From contig NC_051089.1 of NCBI RefSeq assembly GCF_901709675.1, forward strand, positions 18,594,008-18,658,007: a stretch of DNA of 64,000 nucleotides. Direction: 5' to 3'. This document shows positions 12,520 to 25,638 of the stretch, piece by piece (the stretch's first letter is position 1; every line of letters starts with the position of its first letter). Below the pieces are notes generated by a model. That model did not search any database, was not told where the DNA came from, and was given only the letters and a program-made list of their open reading frames with translations. This stretch comes from Syngnathus acus (Eukaryota > Chordata > Actinopteri > Syngnathiformes > Syngnathidae). The position numbers and the translations under genes are program-made.

Positions 12520-14131
12520 GTGCCTTGCGAAAGTATTCGGCCCCCTTGAACCTTTCAACATTTCGCGACATTTCAGGCTTCAAACATAAAGATAAAAGTT
12601 ACATTTTATGTCAAGAATCAACAACAAGTGGGACACAATCGTGAAGTGGAACAAAATTTATTGGATAATTTAAACTTTTTTAACAAATAAAAAACTGAAA
12701 AGTGGGGCGTGCAATATTATTCGGCCCTCTTGCGCTAATACTTTGTAGCGCCACCTTTTGCTGCAATTACAGCTGCAAGTCGCTTGGGGTATGTCTATCA
12801 GTTTTGCACATCAAGAGACTGGAATTCTTGCCCATTCTTCCTTGCAAAACAGCTCGAGCTCAGTGAGGTTGGATGGAGAGCGTTTGTGAACAGCAGTCTT
12901 CAGCTCTTTCCACAGATTCTCGATTGGATTCAGGTCTGGACTTTGACTTGGCCATTCTAACACCTGGATACGTCTATTTGTGAACCATTCCATTGTAGAT
13001 TTGGCTTTATGTTTTGGATCATTGTCCTGTTGGAAGATAAATCTCCGTCCCAGTCTCAGGTCTTTTGCAGACTCCAACAGGTTTTCTTCCAGAATGGTCC
13101 TGTATTTGGCTCCATCCATCTTCCCATCAATTTTAGCCATCTTCCCTGTCCCTGCTGAAGAAAAGCAGGCCCAAACCATGATGCTGCCACCACCATGTTT
13201 GACAGTGGGGATGGTGTGTTCAGGGTGATGAGCTGTGTTGCTTTTACGCCAAACATATCGTTTTGCATTGTGGCCAAAAAGTTCGATTTTGGTTTCATCT
13301 GACCAGAGCACCTTCTTCCACATGTTTGGTGGCTTGTGGCAAACTTTAAACGAGACTTTTTATGGATATCTTTGAGAAATGGCTTTCTTCTTGCCACTCT
13401 TCCATAAAGGCCAGATTTGTGCAGTGCACAACTGATTGTTGTCCTATGGACAGACTCTCCCACCTCAGCTGTAGTTATCTGCAGTTCATCCAGAGTGATC
13501 ATGGGCCTCTTGGCTGCATCTCTGATCAGTCTTCTCCTTGTTTGAGATGAAAGTTTGGATGGACGGCCGGATCTTGGTAGATTTGCAGTGGTCTGATACT
13601 CCTTCCATTTCAATATAATTGCTTGCACAGTGCTCCTTGAGATGTTTAAAGCTTGGGAAATCTTTTTGTATCCAAATCCGGCTTTAAACTTCTCCACAAC
13701 AGTATCTCGGACCTGCCAGGTGTGTTCCTTTGTCTTCATGGTTCTCTCTGCGCTTTAAACAGAACCCTGAGACTACCAAAGAGCAGGTGCATTTATACGG
13801 AGACTTGATTACACACAGGTGCATTCTATTTATCATCATCAGTCATTTAGGACAACATTGAATCATTCAAAGATCCTCACTGAGCTTCTGGAGTGAGTTT
13901 GCTGCACTGAAAGTAAAGGAGCCGAATAATATTGCACGCCCCACATTTCAGTTTTTTATTTGTTAAAAAAGTTTAAATTGTCCAATAAATTTCGTTCCAC
14001 TTCACGATTGTGTCCTACTTGTTCATTCTTGACTTTATGTTTGAAGCCTGAAATGTGGCGAAATGTTGAAAGGTTCAAGGGGGCCGAATACTTTCGCAAG
14101 GCATTGTGTGTGTGTATATATATGTATATAC

Positions 14132-14207
<76 letters not shown>

Positions 14208-17200
14208 GTACCGTAATTTTCGGACTAAAAGTCGCTCCGGAATATAGGTCGCATTAGCCATAAAATGTACAATAACGTGAAAAAAACATATAAGTCGCTC
14301 CGGAGGACAAGTCGCATTTTGGGGGGAAATTTATTCGACAAAATCCAACACCAAGAACAGACATGAACGAGCAACAACATGCTAAACGATAGGTATGCTA
14401 ACGTGACATAAACACAAACGAAGAGCTGAGAACGGGCCTGACGTGACATTCAGAGTTATTTAAAAAAACTATTACATAAATAACACATTTATAAAACCAT
14501 CTGTGTCACTCCAATTCATTAAATCCATCGATCGTCCTTTTTCAACAATGGGTGCACGCCGCTGACGGCGTTTGCACTTCAAAATATTCCACAGGCCCAT
14601 ATAACGATATATAAATTAGATATCAAAAAACTATTATATAAGCAATAATATTATCAAACCATCTGTGCACTCTAAATCATTAAATCCATCGATCAAATTC
14701 CTCGTCCTTTGTCAACAACGCCGCGCGTGCGCCCTGACGTCAGCCTCGTCGTTATTCCACAGATCTAGTATATAACTATATTGTAGCTTTAACAAAGTAC
14801 AAGGACAGACGTGGGTTTGGTAAACGGCTCTTTATTTAACAAAACAAACTTCCAGGCGTGTGGCGGCGTGGACTTCCGGCCACGGAGGTGGAAGAGAGAT
14901 CCATAGAATAGGACCGGGCGTGCGTAAAAGCCATGACCGAGCCCCATCCACCATCCCCGGACAGCCACCCGGCAGAGCGCCGGCCCCCGACTTCTATCCA
15001 CGGAGGTGAAAGAGAGCTCCGTAGAGTAGGACCGGGCGTGCGTAAAAGCCATAATAGTTTTTCAAACCTTCTGTGTCACTCCAAATCCTTAAATCCTTCA
15101 AACTCTTCGTCCTCCGTGTCACTTAGAAACAAAGCCGCTAATGATGCCGTTAGTACGTGGGGCCCTTCGTCATCCCGTGATCAATCTTTGTCCTTTGTCC
15201 AACTGCCACGCCGCGCTGCTGACGTCACTTGAAATTCAAATTACAGTAATCCCTTGCTACATCGCGGTTCGTTTATCGCGGTTTAACTTTTTTTTTTTTG
15301 GTGAAAATTTTTGAAAAAAATCACATATAAGTCACTCCTCATTATAAGTCGCCCCCCCCACCCAAAGTATGAAAAAACCCGTGATTTGTAGTCCGAAAAT
15401 TACGGTAATCTATTTAATATGCAGTGTTGTACCTGAACACATTCAATGAACATAAATTCATGAACTTGTTCATATTCACGAACATGAACTGAACGTCGCG
15501 CATTTTATGTTCGGGAACGTTTTTGTGAATGCGCTCATTCTGGGTGGGGCCAATGAACGGTTTTAAAGGGCAGTTCATTTTTGTTTCATAGGTGCCAGGT
15601 TTTTTCTTCCTAGACTTCAAAATAAAACTCACCGCACTGTAAAGTGGCTTAATTAGGTGTGCCAAAATTATTTGGCTCCCTTGGCCGCAAACAGTCGCAC
15701 GGCACTTGGTCATCAAAATGGGACGTGTGCTTGGATGAGCTAAGTACGTGACAGACGGAATTATTAGGTTTGATTGGGGAAGACTCAAACCTGTCGATAC
15801 AAGACCTTGACAGTGATTGTCAGCACAAATAACCATGAACCAGGAGGTAAAAGAAGCTTCCTGAAGAGCTCAGAGACAGAATTGATGACATGATTTTCAT
15901 TAATGCATTTCAGGTTTCAAATGTGTGTTTTGTAAATTTCTGTCTCCACAGACAACCAAAGAGATGATAGCTCGTTCCTTTGCCACCGTAGTCACACATC
16001 CCTTTCATGGTATGTAAACATTTCTTTTGAGCGTTATTAATTAGGGGTGTGACCTACGTTTTTTGAGGAATACGATACATATACAGTGCCTTGCGAAAGT
16101 ATTCGGCCCCCTTGAACCTTTCAACATTTCGCCACATTTCAGGCTTCAAACGTAAAGATATAAAATTTTAATTTTTTGTCAAGAATCAACAACAAGTGGG
16201 ACACAATCGTGAAGTGGAACGAAATGTATTGGATAATTTAAACTTTTTTAACAAATAAAAAACTGAAAAGTGGGGCATGCAATATTATTCGGCCCCTTTA
16301 CTTTCAGTGCAGCAAACTCACTCCAGAAGTTCAGTGAGGATCTTTGAATGATCCAATGTTGTCCTAAATGACTGATGATGATAAATAGAATGCACCTGTG
16401 TGTAATCAAGTCTCCGTATAAATGATGAGCTGAAGACTGCTGTTCACAAATGCTCTCCATCCAACCTCACTGAGCTCGAGCTGTTTTGCAAGGAAGAATG
16501 GGCAAGAATTCCAGTCTCTCGATGTGCAAAACTGATAGAGACATACCCCAAGCGACTTGCAGCTGTAATTGCAGCAAAAGGTGGCGCTACAAAGTATTAG
16601 CGCAAGGGGGCCAAATAATATTGCACGCCCCACTTTTCAGTTTTTTATTTGTTCAAAAAGTTTAAATTATCCAATAAATTTTGTTCCACTTCACGATTGT
16701 GTCCTACTTGTTGATTCTTGACAAAAATTAAACTTATATATCTTTGTTTGAAGCCTGAAAGGTTCAAGGGGGCCGAATACCTTCGCAAGGCACTGTAGAT
16801 ATACTGCCTAACTATTTGACACAAAGCAATATATTGCTTTTCTGTACAAGTTTATACCACAAAACTATAAAATAAAATATATACATACCAAAAAAACCAT
16901 ATATATTTCGATCCAGCACCAGTGGCTTTTTAAAAATAAACTTATACTCATGAAAGGTAAATAAGCAATTTTTTTTCTTTCAATAGATTTTACTGTGCCA
17001 CAGACAGAACCCATGTCACAAGCCTACCACAATATCTTCAGCAGAGATCCAATCAAAACGTCATCACAACTAGTCTAGATGATAAGATTTTTATGCCACG
17101 TTTTTTCTTTTCTTTTTTTAGTTCTACCTATTTTCAGCATCTGCCAGGTAATGAGGTAAAATGCCTGAATTGCTTAATTTTTAGCTTTTTACTGCACACA

Positions 17201-20200
17201 ACCCAAACCCAAAAATTGAAGGATGAATTTAAAAGTGACAGAACTTTTGACGTCTACTTACAGCAGGAGTGTCAAACTATTTGTGCCTAGGTCACTTTGG
17301 CATTCTGAAGCCACCCACAGCATTTTTTACTACGTCAACCTAACCATAGTGAAGGGACATGGAAAATTAGAAAACATGTATGCCGTGTTAACTTCCTGTG
17401 TAATGCATTGTAGGGGGAATGTGGGCCCATGGGAGTGTTTTCAGTTGAGTTCTGCCTGTGAGTGATGTCCCGTATTTTCCGGATTCTAAATTGCTCCGGA
17501 GTACAAGTCGCACCAGCCATAAAATGCATAATAAAGAAGAAAAAAAACATATACGTATGTCACACCGGAGTACAAGTCGCATTTTTGGGAGAACTTTGAC
17601 AAAATCTAACACCAAGAACAAACATGAACAGGCAACAGGACAAACGTGGAGCTGAGAACGTGCCTGACGTGACATTAACAGTTATTCAAATAAATATAAC
17701 ATAAATAACACGTTCATCAAACTATCTGCGTCTCTTCAAATCATCAAATTTGGTGTTGGAGTTTGTCAAATAAATTTCCCCCAAAATCAAAGTCAAAGTC
17801 TGCTTTATTGTCAATCTCTTCACATGCCAAGACACACAAAGAAATCGAAATTACGTTTCCACTATCCCACGGTGACAAGACACAGTACACGACATACATA
17901 CAAGCAAACAACACAAAATAAAAACAAGAAGGCACAAACAATGAATAATAAGAGTGATGAATAAATAACAAATAACACAATAAATAAGAGGAGCAAAACG
18001 GAGCAAGTGTGCATACAGCAGACAGTCAGAATATAGCGCAAAAGTACAGGATGCTACGCAGAAGGGGGGTGAGAGTTCAGGATCCTAACAGCCTGGAGTA
18101 TGAAGCTGTTGGTGAGTCTGGTGGTGCGGGAGCGCAGGCTCCTGTACCTCTTCCCAGAGGGCAGAAGATCGAACAAAGAGTGAGCGGGGTGACACACATC
18201 ACTCACAATCGTGGTCGCCTTGCGGGTGAGATGGGAGGTGTAAATGTCCTTCAAATGCGACCTATACTTGGGTGTGACATATATGTTTCTTTCCCTTTAT
18301 TGCGCATTTTATGGCTGGTGCGACTTATACTCCGGTGTGACTTATACTCCGGAAAATATGGTACTTTCGGGCCTTCCTATTTCTGGGTATGGTCATGTAT
18401 AAAATGGAACAGTACAAAATGGTAATGCCCTAATATTTGTGAAAATGGAAGGCTAATTCTTATTACTATGTGAATGCAGTTGAATCAGAATGCCTATCTA
18501 CAGACATATGACATGTGATATGAGGAGCAGAAGCTTAACCCAGAACCAGACAGGACACTGACTGAAAGTCTTTATGCTACAAATCTGCAAAAATCCAAAA
18601 CAAAATCACCCAACAGGCAGTTAACGGTACTAAGTGACAACAACGGACTGGGCTGTAGAGTGCCTGACAAATAGGCAAGAGGCATGCTAGACGGTGTGAT
18701 TGAGTAACGAGCCTGTATACTGAAAGACACCAGACAACATCCAACCCTGTGACAAGATAGAGAACAAAACATCCATCCATCTATTTTCTAAACTGCTTAT
18801 CCTCACAAGGGCTGCAAGCGTGCTGGAGCCTATCCCAGCTGACTTTGGGCAGTAGGCGGGGATAACCTGAACTGGTTTGCCGCCAATCGCAGGCCACTCA
18901 TAGACAACCATTCGCACTCACACACACCTACAGGCAGTTAGGAGCCCAAACACCATCACAACACAGAACGTATAATTACAAAGAAAAATTTTACTTTTGA
19001 CATTTACGTTTAACATTTTGTGCCATTCATCTCGATATGATTTTTTTGAACATGTTGGTTTCAAGAAAGTTGATTCTATGATTCCTTTTCTGTGACTTGT
19101 CTTTCAGTGATTACATTGCGATGTATGGTGCAGTTTATTGGAAGAGAAGCAAAATACAGGTAAAAATTTTCTCCAAACTACTATAGTGTTCAGAATAGTA
19201 GTGATGTGTAACTAAAAGGATTAGTCCAGGTTTCGACTATTTTTTTATTGTTACAGGGCAGACGGTACCAGTAGATACAAATCCAACGAGACCAAGCAAT
19301 CATGCTATGCACACTTAAGGGGGTGAAAGTGGGCTATTAGTGAAAATAAATAAATAAATAAATAAGTAGAAAATGGGCTGTTCACAATAACAGTAATGTG
19401 GCATTCAGACAGTAAGTTTGTCAATTTTGTGGAAAAAAAGAGGTGTGAATCAGGTGTCCCCTATTTACGGATGAAGCCAGCACCTGCTGAACATGCTTTT
19501 CACCTTTAAAGCCTGAGGAAAATGGGATGTTAAAGTAGGTTTGGGCAATGATCTAATATCAATATATAGTAATCCGCCGTTTATCGCGGATAATTGGTTC
19601 CAAGACCACCCGCGATATGTGAAAATCCGCAAAGTAGTGTCACCCTTTTTAACATACATACATTTTTGTGTATCAATAAAGTTAAAGTTAAAGTCCCAAT
19701 GATCGTCACACACACATCTGGGTGTGGTGAAATTTGTCCTCTGCATTTAACCCATCCCCGTGTGATTTTAATCCATCCCCTGGGGGAGAGGGGAGCAGTG
19801 AGCAGCAGCGGTGCTACGCTCAATAAGTGTATATTAAACCACATAAGTGCATATGTCATCATTACAACATTAAATAATAGTTGCAAACATGTAAATGCTG
19901 TATTAACACATAGAAATAATGTAAATATTAATAAATATGATACGTGTGTGTGTGCATGTATGCGTGCGTGCGTGCGTGCGTGCGCGCGCGTGCGTGCAAC
20001 ATGTAGATGTAGCTAAAGTATACATACTGTGAATGTTTTTAGAACTCTTATTATTATAACAACGTACAAATGTTCATACTGTAAATATGTTTTTAGAACT
20101 CTTATTATTATAAAAAAAATTATAACAAGGTACAACACTGTAAATACGTATGTTTTTAGAAATCTTATTATTCTAACAACTTTTTTTATAAAAAGGTACA

Positions 20201-23200
20201 AGTGTACGTACTGCAATTGTGTGGGCACTCCCTGCCTTCTCCTGGCGTGTGGGCAACTTTCATATCACAGTTCCTCAATTTATTTATTTTTTTGAATTTT
20301 TGAGGGGGTTTTTGGGGGGGAATGAAAATTCAGCGATGCACTGAAGCCGCGATAAATGAACCGCAATGTAGCGAGGGATTACTGTATATCGCAAAAGACG
20401 CCTGGTCAATATCAATAGAACAATGTAATTTCACACAATGTAATTTCGATTTAAAAAAAATAAAAAGGCAGGAAGCAAACCCGACTGTGCCATTCTGCAT
20501 GCTGTCGGCATGACGTTACATTCATGCCATAATTTCAAGCACCCAAAAGGAAATTTGGAGCAAAAATACAGGCCTTACTACCAGATATTTTGAATGGTAG
20601 TTTTGTTTGGTAGTTGATAGCTGTTTTATTGAATTGACCCTGCTGAGGGCGTAGAGCTGGTCCACGGCCAGGATGAAAACCACATTGCTCCTCCTAAATT
20701 TAAGATTTTACTTCCCGACGGACCCTCCTTCCCAGCACCCCTGAATCATGAATGCTTGGTCGTACTGGATTTGTCAGAATCTCCTTAGACCTTTTTTCCT
20801 ACGTAACTAAAAATTGTATTCAAACGATGGATAATCTTTTTAGTCACAGAGCACTATTATTATGAACACTACTGTATCTTGAGAAACTATAGTGACATGA
20901 TTATTTTCTAAATAATATTCATCTCTTTCAGCGGAGTCTTTGATTCCATTATCACCATCTACAGAGAAGAAGGCATGCTGGGCTTCTTTGCGTATGTTTA
21001 TTTTTTACATTCATACAAAGTAGATTCAAGGTTACTCTCATGATGAAAATGCTATTTTAGACGATGAGTTTCACAAATAGCTTGAGTATCCTGAGGAAGA
21101 GCCAAAATGCCAAATTCAATTAATCCAAAAAGTATTCACCACACACGGTGGGAGGGAGGCAAGGGAAAGAAAGCATTGGTAGTCGACGTGTCAATGTAAT
21201 GTATGTGGCGCATCTCTGGAGACCACAAGCCTTCTGCAAGGTTACTATTTTTTTCCAGTGCATGTGTATTTTCATGAAGCGGAAGAAATTATACGGCTTA
21301 GACAGGAAATGGGGCCTTGTCATACAAAGTAGGTTCAGTATATTTCAAAGTTTAACCGTCTTGCAAACTCCATCCATCCATTTTCTATTCCGCTTGTCCC
21401 CACGGGGGTTGCGGGTGTGTTGGACCCTATCCCAGCACTCATCGGGCAGTAGGGGAGGGACACTGAACCGGTTGCCAGCAGGGCACAGAGAAACGGACAA
21501 GCATCCGCACTCGCACTCACACCTAGGAGCAATGTGGAGTGCTCAAAGTGCCTACCAAGCATGTTTTTGTGTGAGGAAACCGGAGTTCCCTGAGAAAACC
21601 CACGCGGCCATGGGGAGAACATGCAAACATGTCCGGGAAAAAGAGGATGTCTGGTCACCCTAAATATGTTCAATGCATTTGTTACCGTCTCGCTAACGCT
21701 AGCGCTAGCATTAGCTTACTTCGTAGCTTGACTGCAGTGCCTGTTTACAAGACGTTCATAAATATTGTGAGGGGATTTATTTTATTACGTGTCATGTATG
21801 GTTGTATGGGAAAGTCTTCTACCGTTTATATATTTTAATCATCAAAATGTTTGCAACGCAAGTAAATGCTACTTCGTTTAAAGCAAAAAAAAAAAAAAAG
21901 GATAACGCTACCTTGGCTAAAAAAAACTACAAATGGTAGTGGTTAGAGTCACACCAACTGGTGAAGCGCTGGACCAGCTTCCTGTACTACTCCTCCCATT
22001 CATCCCTGATACAACCAACCATCGCAGTGTCGTCCGCAAACTTCTGCACATGGCAAGACTCAGCGATTGTAGATGGTGCTTCAACACTATATAGTTAAAT
22101 TATACCTCCGAAGCTCCCTTATTGAGGTCTTGCTGGGGAAAGGAAATAATAATGTGAAGTTTGGTCAATATTTGGTCTCCCAATTTGTTATATTTTGTCT
22201 CAGTTCTTTATCTTTAATGCTTGCTATGCTCATAGCCAGGAGGCTGCCTTCTCAGTTTAACTATTTAATGAAAGATCAAGACACAGCTGTGGAGCCTTCT
22301 CTGTGAAATTGGTCTCACCCCCACCTCCAGGATTCCTAGCCTTATACTCTAAGCCGCCCACCTGCAAGTCAGATATTGATTTTTCGTCGTTTTGGTCCAA
22401 CCGCGCAACCGCAGCGCGCCGGACGAATTATTGTACCACCGCCGTCGATGACACAAATAGAAAATATTCCAAAATTTGAGTTGACCTCCAGGCTGGAGAG
22501 GCTGGTTTTTCCTCATCTCCGTCCGACCACGCAACCGCAGCGCTTCGGACGCATCATTGTAACAGCACCGTCGCTGACACAAATAGAAAATATTCCAAAA
22601 TTGGAGCTGACCTCCAGGCTGGAGAGGCTGATTTTTCGTCATTTCGGTCCAAAATTTGAATGGAACTCCGTGCGCGGCGCGTTGCCCGAATGCACCTTCA
22701 CGCGTTCGGCTTGACCAGGGGTGGCCAACCCGCGGCTCGCGAGCCGCATGCGGCTCTTTGCCGGGTTTCATGCGGCTCCTTTACGTTCGGCTCGCGAGCC
22801 GCCTGCGGCTCCTTGCCGGGTTTCATGCAGCTCCTTTACGTTCATATCAACATTTATGGGTTTATTTGTTTGTTTGTTTTTGTGCGTGTTCGCTTCGCTT
22901 GAGTTCAATATGGTATTTTCGTCAAACGCGTGTTCGCTTCGCTTGAGTTCAATATGGTATTTTCGTCAAGCGCGCATGCGCATGAGGTGAAATCCCGCAA
23001 AGGAGGAGGGGCAAACCCATTCGGGGGGGGGGGATGTGGCTCTTTGCGGTACACAGTAAAAAAATGTGGCTCTTGGTCTCTGACTGGTTGGCCACCCCTG
23101 GGCTTGACTTTTTCCCGGCTTCATCGGTCGGACTTTGTGCATTTTCAAAGAGGAGGTAATTAAGGGGAGGTTTTCAGCGGCTGCAGCGCTATTTTGACAG

Positions 23201-25607
23201 CGCTGCTCTTTTTTAATGAATCCATCCATCCATCCATCCATCTTCTATACCGCTTGTCCCCACGGGGGTCGTGCTGGAGCCTATCACAGCAGTCATCGGG
23301 CAGTGTGTGGGGGTCATGCTGAACTGGTTGCCAGCCAATCGCAGGGCACACAGACGAACAACACCATTCGCACTCGCACAACTAGGGACAATTTGGAGTG
23401 TTTCCATCCCGTCTTGGCCTTGGCGATCACCTTTGGCCGGGTTCTTGGCTGTTTTCCTCCTGCTGCTCTCCCTCTGGCACCTCTGCTGGTTTTATCTCCA
23501 AGTGTACTTTCTGTAAACATTATCCTCCATTCTTGCACATACATCCACTTCACCCACTGTCGCACATCGGCCATTCATAATTCTTCTAATTTTGTCATTT
23601 TGTACGGAATTGTGTGATGTTTTGGGTTTGACATCATCAAGTCGTTAATGTTCCCTGACCATGCAAAGTTCTTACCATTTACCACTTTTCACTTACCATG
23701 CATTTGTTTGTTTGTTCTTATGACACTCCATTTACTTACTTTCTTCGTCACATTCTTAGTTTAATCATGCTTCCAAACATATATTTTCATTGTTAGGCAA
23801 AACATTTCCCTCTGTCCAGAACATTCTATAATGATCCAAAGCTGGCGTCTAGCATTAGGTGACATACGACGTCACATCAAGCATTAATCAAAACATAAGA
23901 CATAATAGAGCAGTGATCCCCAACCTTTTTTGCGCCACGGACCGGTTACGTGTCAGAAATATTTTTGCGGACCGGCCTTTATATAAATAAATAATAGATT
24001 TATATAACTAAATAATACATTTATATAAATAAATAATACATTTATAATAAATATATGAATACGATGAAATAAAATAATACGACTGGCATAAAAACAAGTA
24101 CAAACGACATTAAAATAAAACTCACCATTACATTGAATTAGTGGGAGCACTGAGCTTGTTTCTCAGAAACGAGCCGGTCCCATCTAGGCGTAATCGGAGA
24201 CAATGACACCCGAAGTGGTTAAGGTTTGTCTTTTAATGCAGGATGCTTGGTCTCCATGTGCCGAAGCAGTTTTGAGGGCTTCATTGCCTCGTTAGCTAGC
24301 CTGTCGCCACATATTATGCAGAGTGGGCTTGGCACGTCATAGTCTTTTAAATGCAGCTTTCCTTTTCTTAGAAGTCGTAGCCTCTTCTTCTTCCGTCTCC
24401 TCATTGGGCTTTTTTCCCTTTCCGAAGAAGCTTTCCAAACATCTCTGTTTCTTGCTCATTTTTGCTTGCTTCGCGGGCTCAACTGAGGTGACATGTCACG
24501 TGACCGAGACGAGCGTCTTGACCTGAACCGACGGATGTAATTGGGAGAGAATCGCCAATTTTTTTATATTTTTCAAAATAAATACTCATTTTTGCTAGCT
24601 TTGCAGGCTCGACTGGGGAAACACGTCACGTGACCGGGACGAGCGTCTTGACCTGAATTAATTGATCGTTGATTAAAACAATATTTTTTTTTTTTTCTGT
24701 GTGGCTTGGCGGCCCGGTACAAAGTGACCCACGGACCGGTACCGGTCCGCGGCCCGGTGGTTGGGGACCACTGTAATAGAGGACTGAACATTTTTTGACG
24801 ACTTTGGCAGTGTCCGTGATTTAGAAAATCATCAGGCATGCATTAAACAGTTCATTAAGGGTTATTAAGGTATTCAGGCAATATACCAAAAAACATTTAT
24901 TTCAAAATGCACAGAAATACATATTAGATCATGAAGTTTTAAAAACATTTGTCATTACCACATATCAAAAATGTCTAGTTATGTCTTCTTTATTGTTTTA
25001 GTGTGTAGGTATAATTATATGCTTAAAACGTTTCTTTTATTGATTTAATAAGTAAATATACTTGTCTGCTTATGTACTTTATTCAATGAGGTGTGAGCAT
25101 ATATATCTGTTTTTGTAGCTAGGCAGGACTTTTTGTTTTTCGACCCCATTTTTTCAGCTACTCTACCCGATTCTAACGAAACTGAGTTATCCTCTCAATT
25201 TTGCAGCGTCAATATTGACGAAAGGTTCAATATTGATGAAATGTTTGTCAATTTGACACCGATGATGCACTCTCTGTCACAAGTGTAGATGACATGTACG
25301 TTCAACGAGGACTTTATTATTTATTCCTTAGACACCCGTTGATCGTGGACGCAGATTTATTCATTTAATATTTATTCCTTGGACGTTGAATGTGGGATCT
25401 TGACTCGGATATATGTATTATGCATACGGGGCTGATTATGCATGTCTGATGCAGACAGCTCTCGGTCACAGTTTGTAATTACAACCTCATACCTTTACTT
25501 TTTCTCATAGTGGCTTGATCCCTCGTCTTCTTGGAGATGTCTTCGCTCTGTGGATTTGTAACCTGCTGGCACACTTCATCAACACATATGCTATTGATGA
25601 TTCGGTA

Positions 25608-25638
<31 letters not shown>

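Larger units (their letters stand above)
19567..20384. mobile_element. pogo/Tigger-like non-autonomous element, TA-flanked (818 bp)
   Basis: Ends (C/T)AGTAATCCGCCGTTTATC and GCGAGGGATTACTG are inverted and flanked by TA at 19565-66 and 20385-86. The GTAATCC..ATCGCGG type of terminus is usual for Tigger elements. The interior has a SINE-1 insertion, a (GTGC)n tract at about 19945-19997 and three copies of a repeat of about 60 bp. It has no transposase. Confidence 0.8.

Noticed and set aside
12332-12583. ORF with LSIYLSIY repeats
   Set aside because: Direct translation of the (GATA)n microsatellite.
13956-14261. Overlapping ORFs rich in IYIYIY
   Set aside because: Translations of the (TA)n tract beside the Tc1 end.
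14225-14449. Recurrent [22 protein letters not shown] seen in several places
   Set aside because: Lies in the non-coding end block of family A, repeated wherever that block occurs; frame and length are not maintained.
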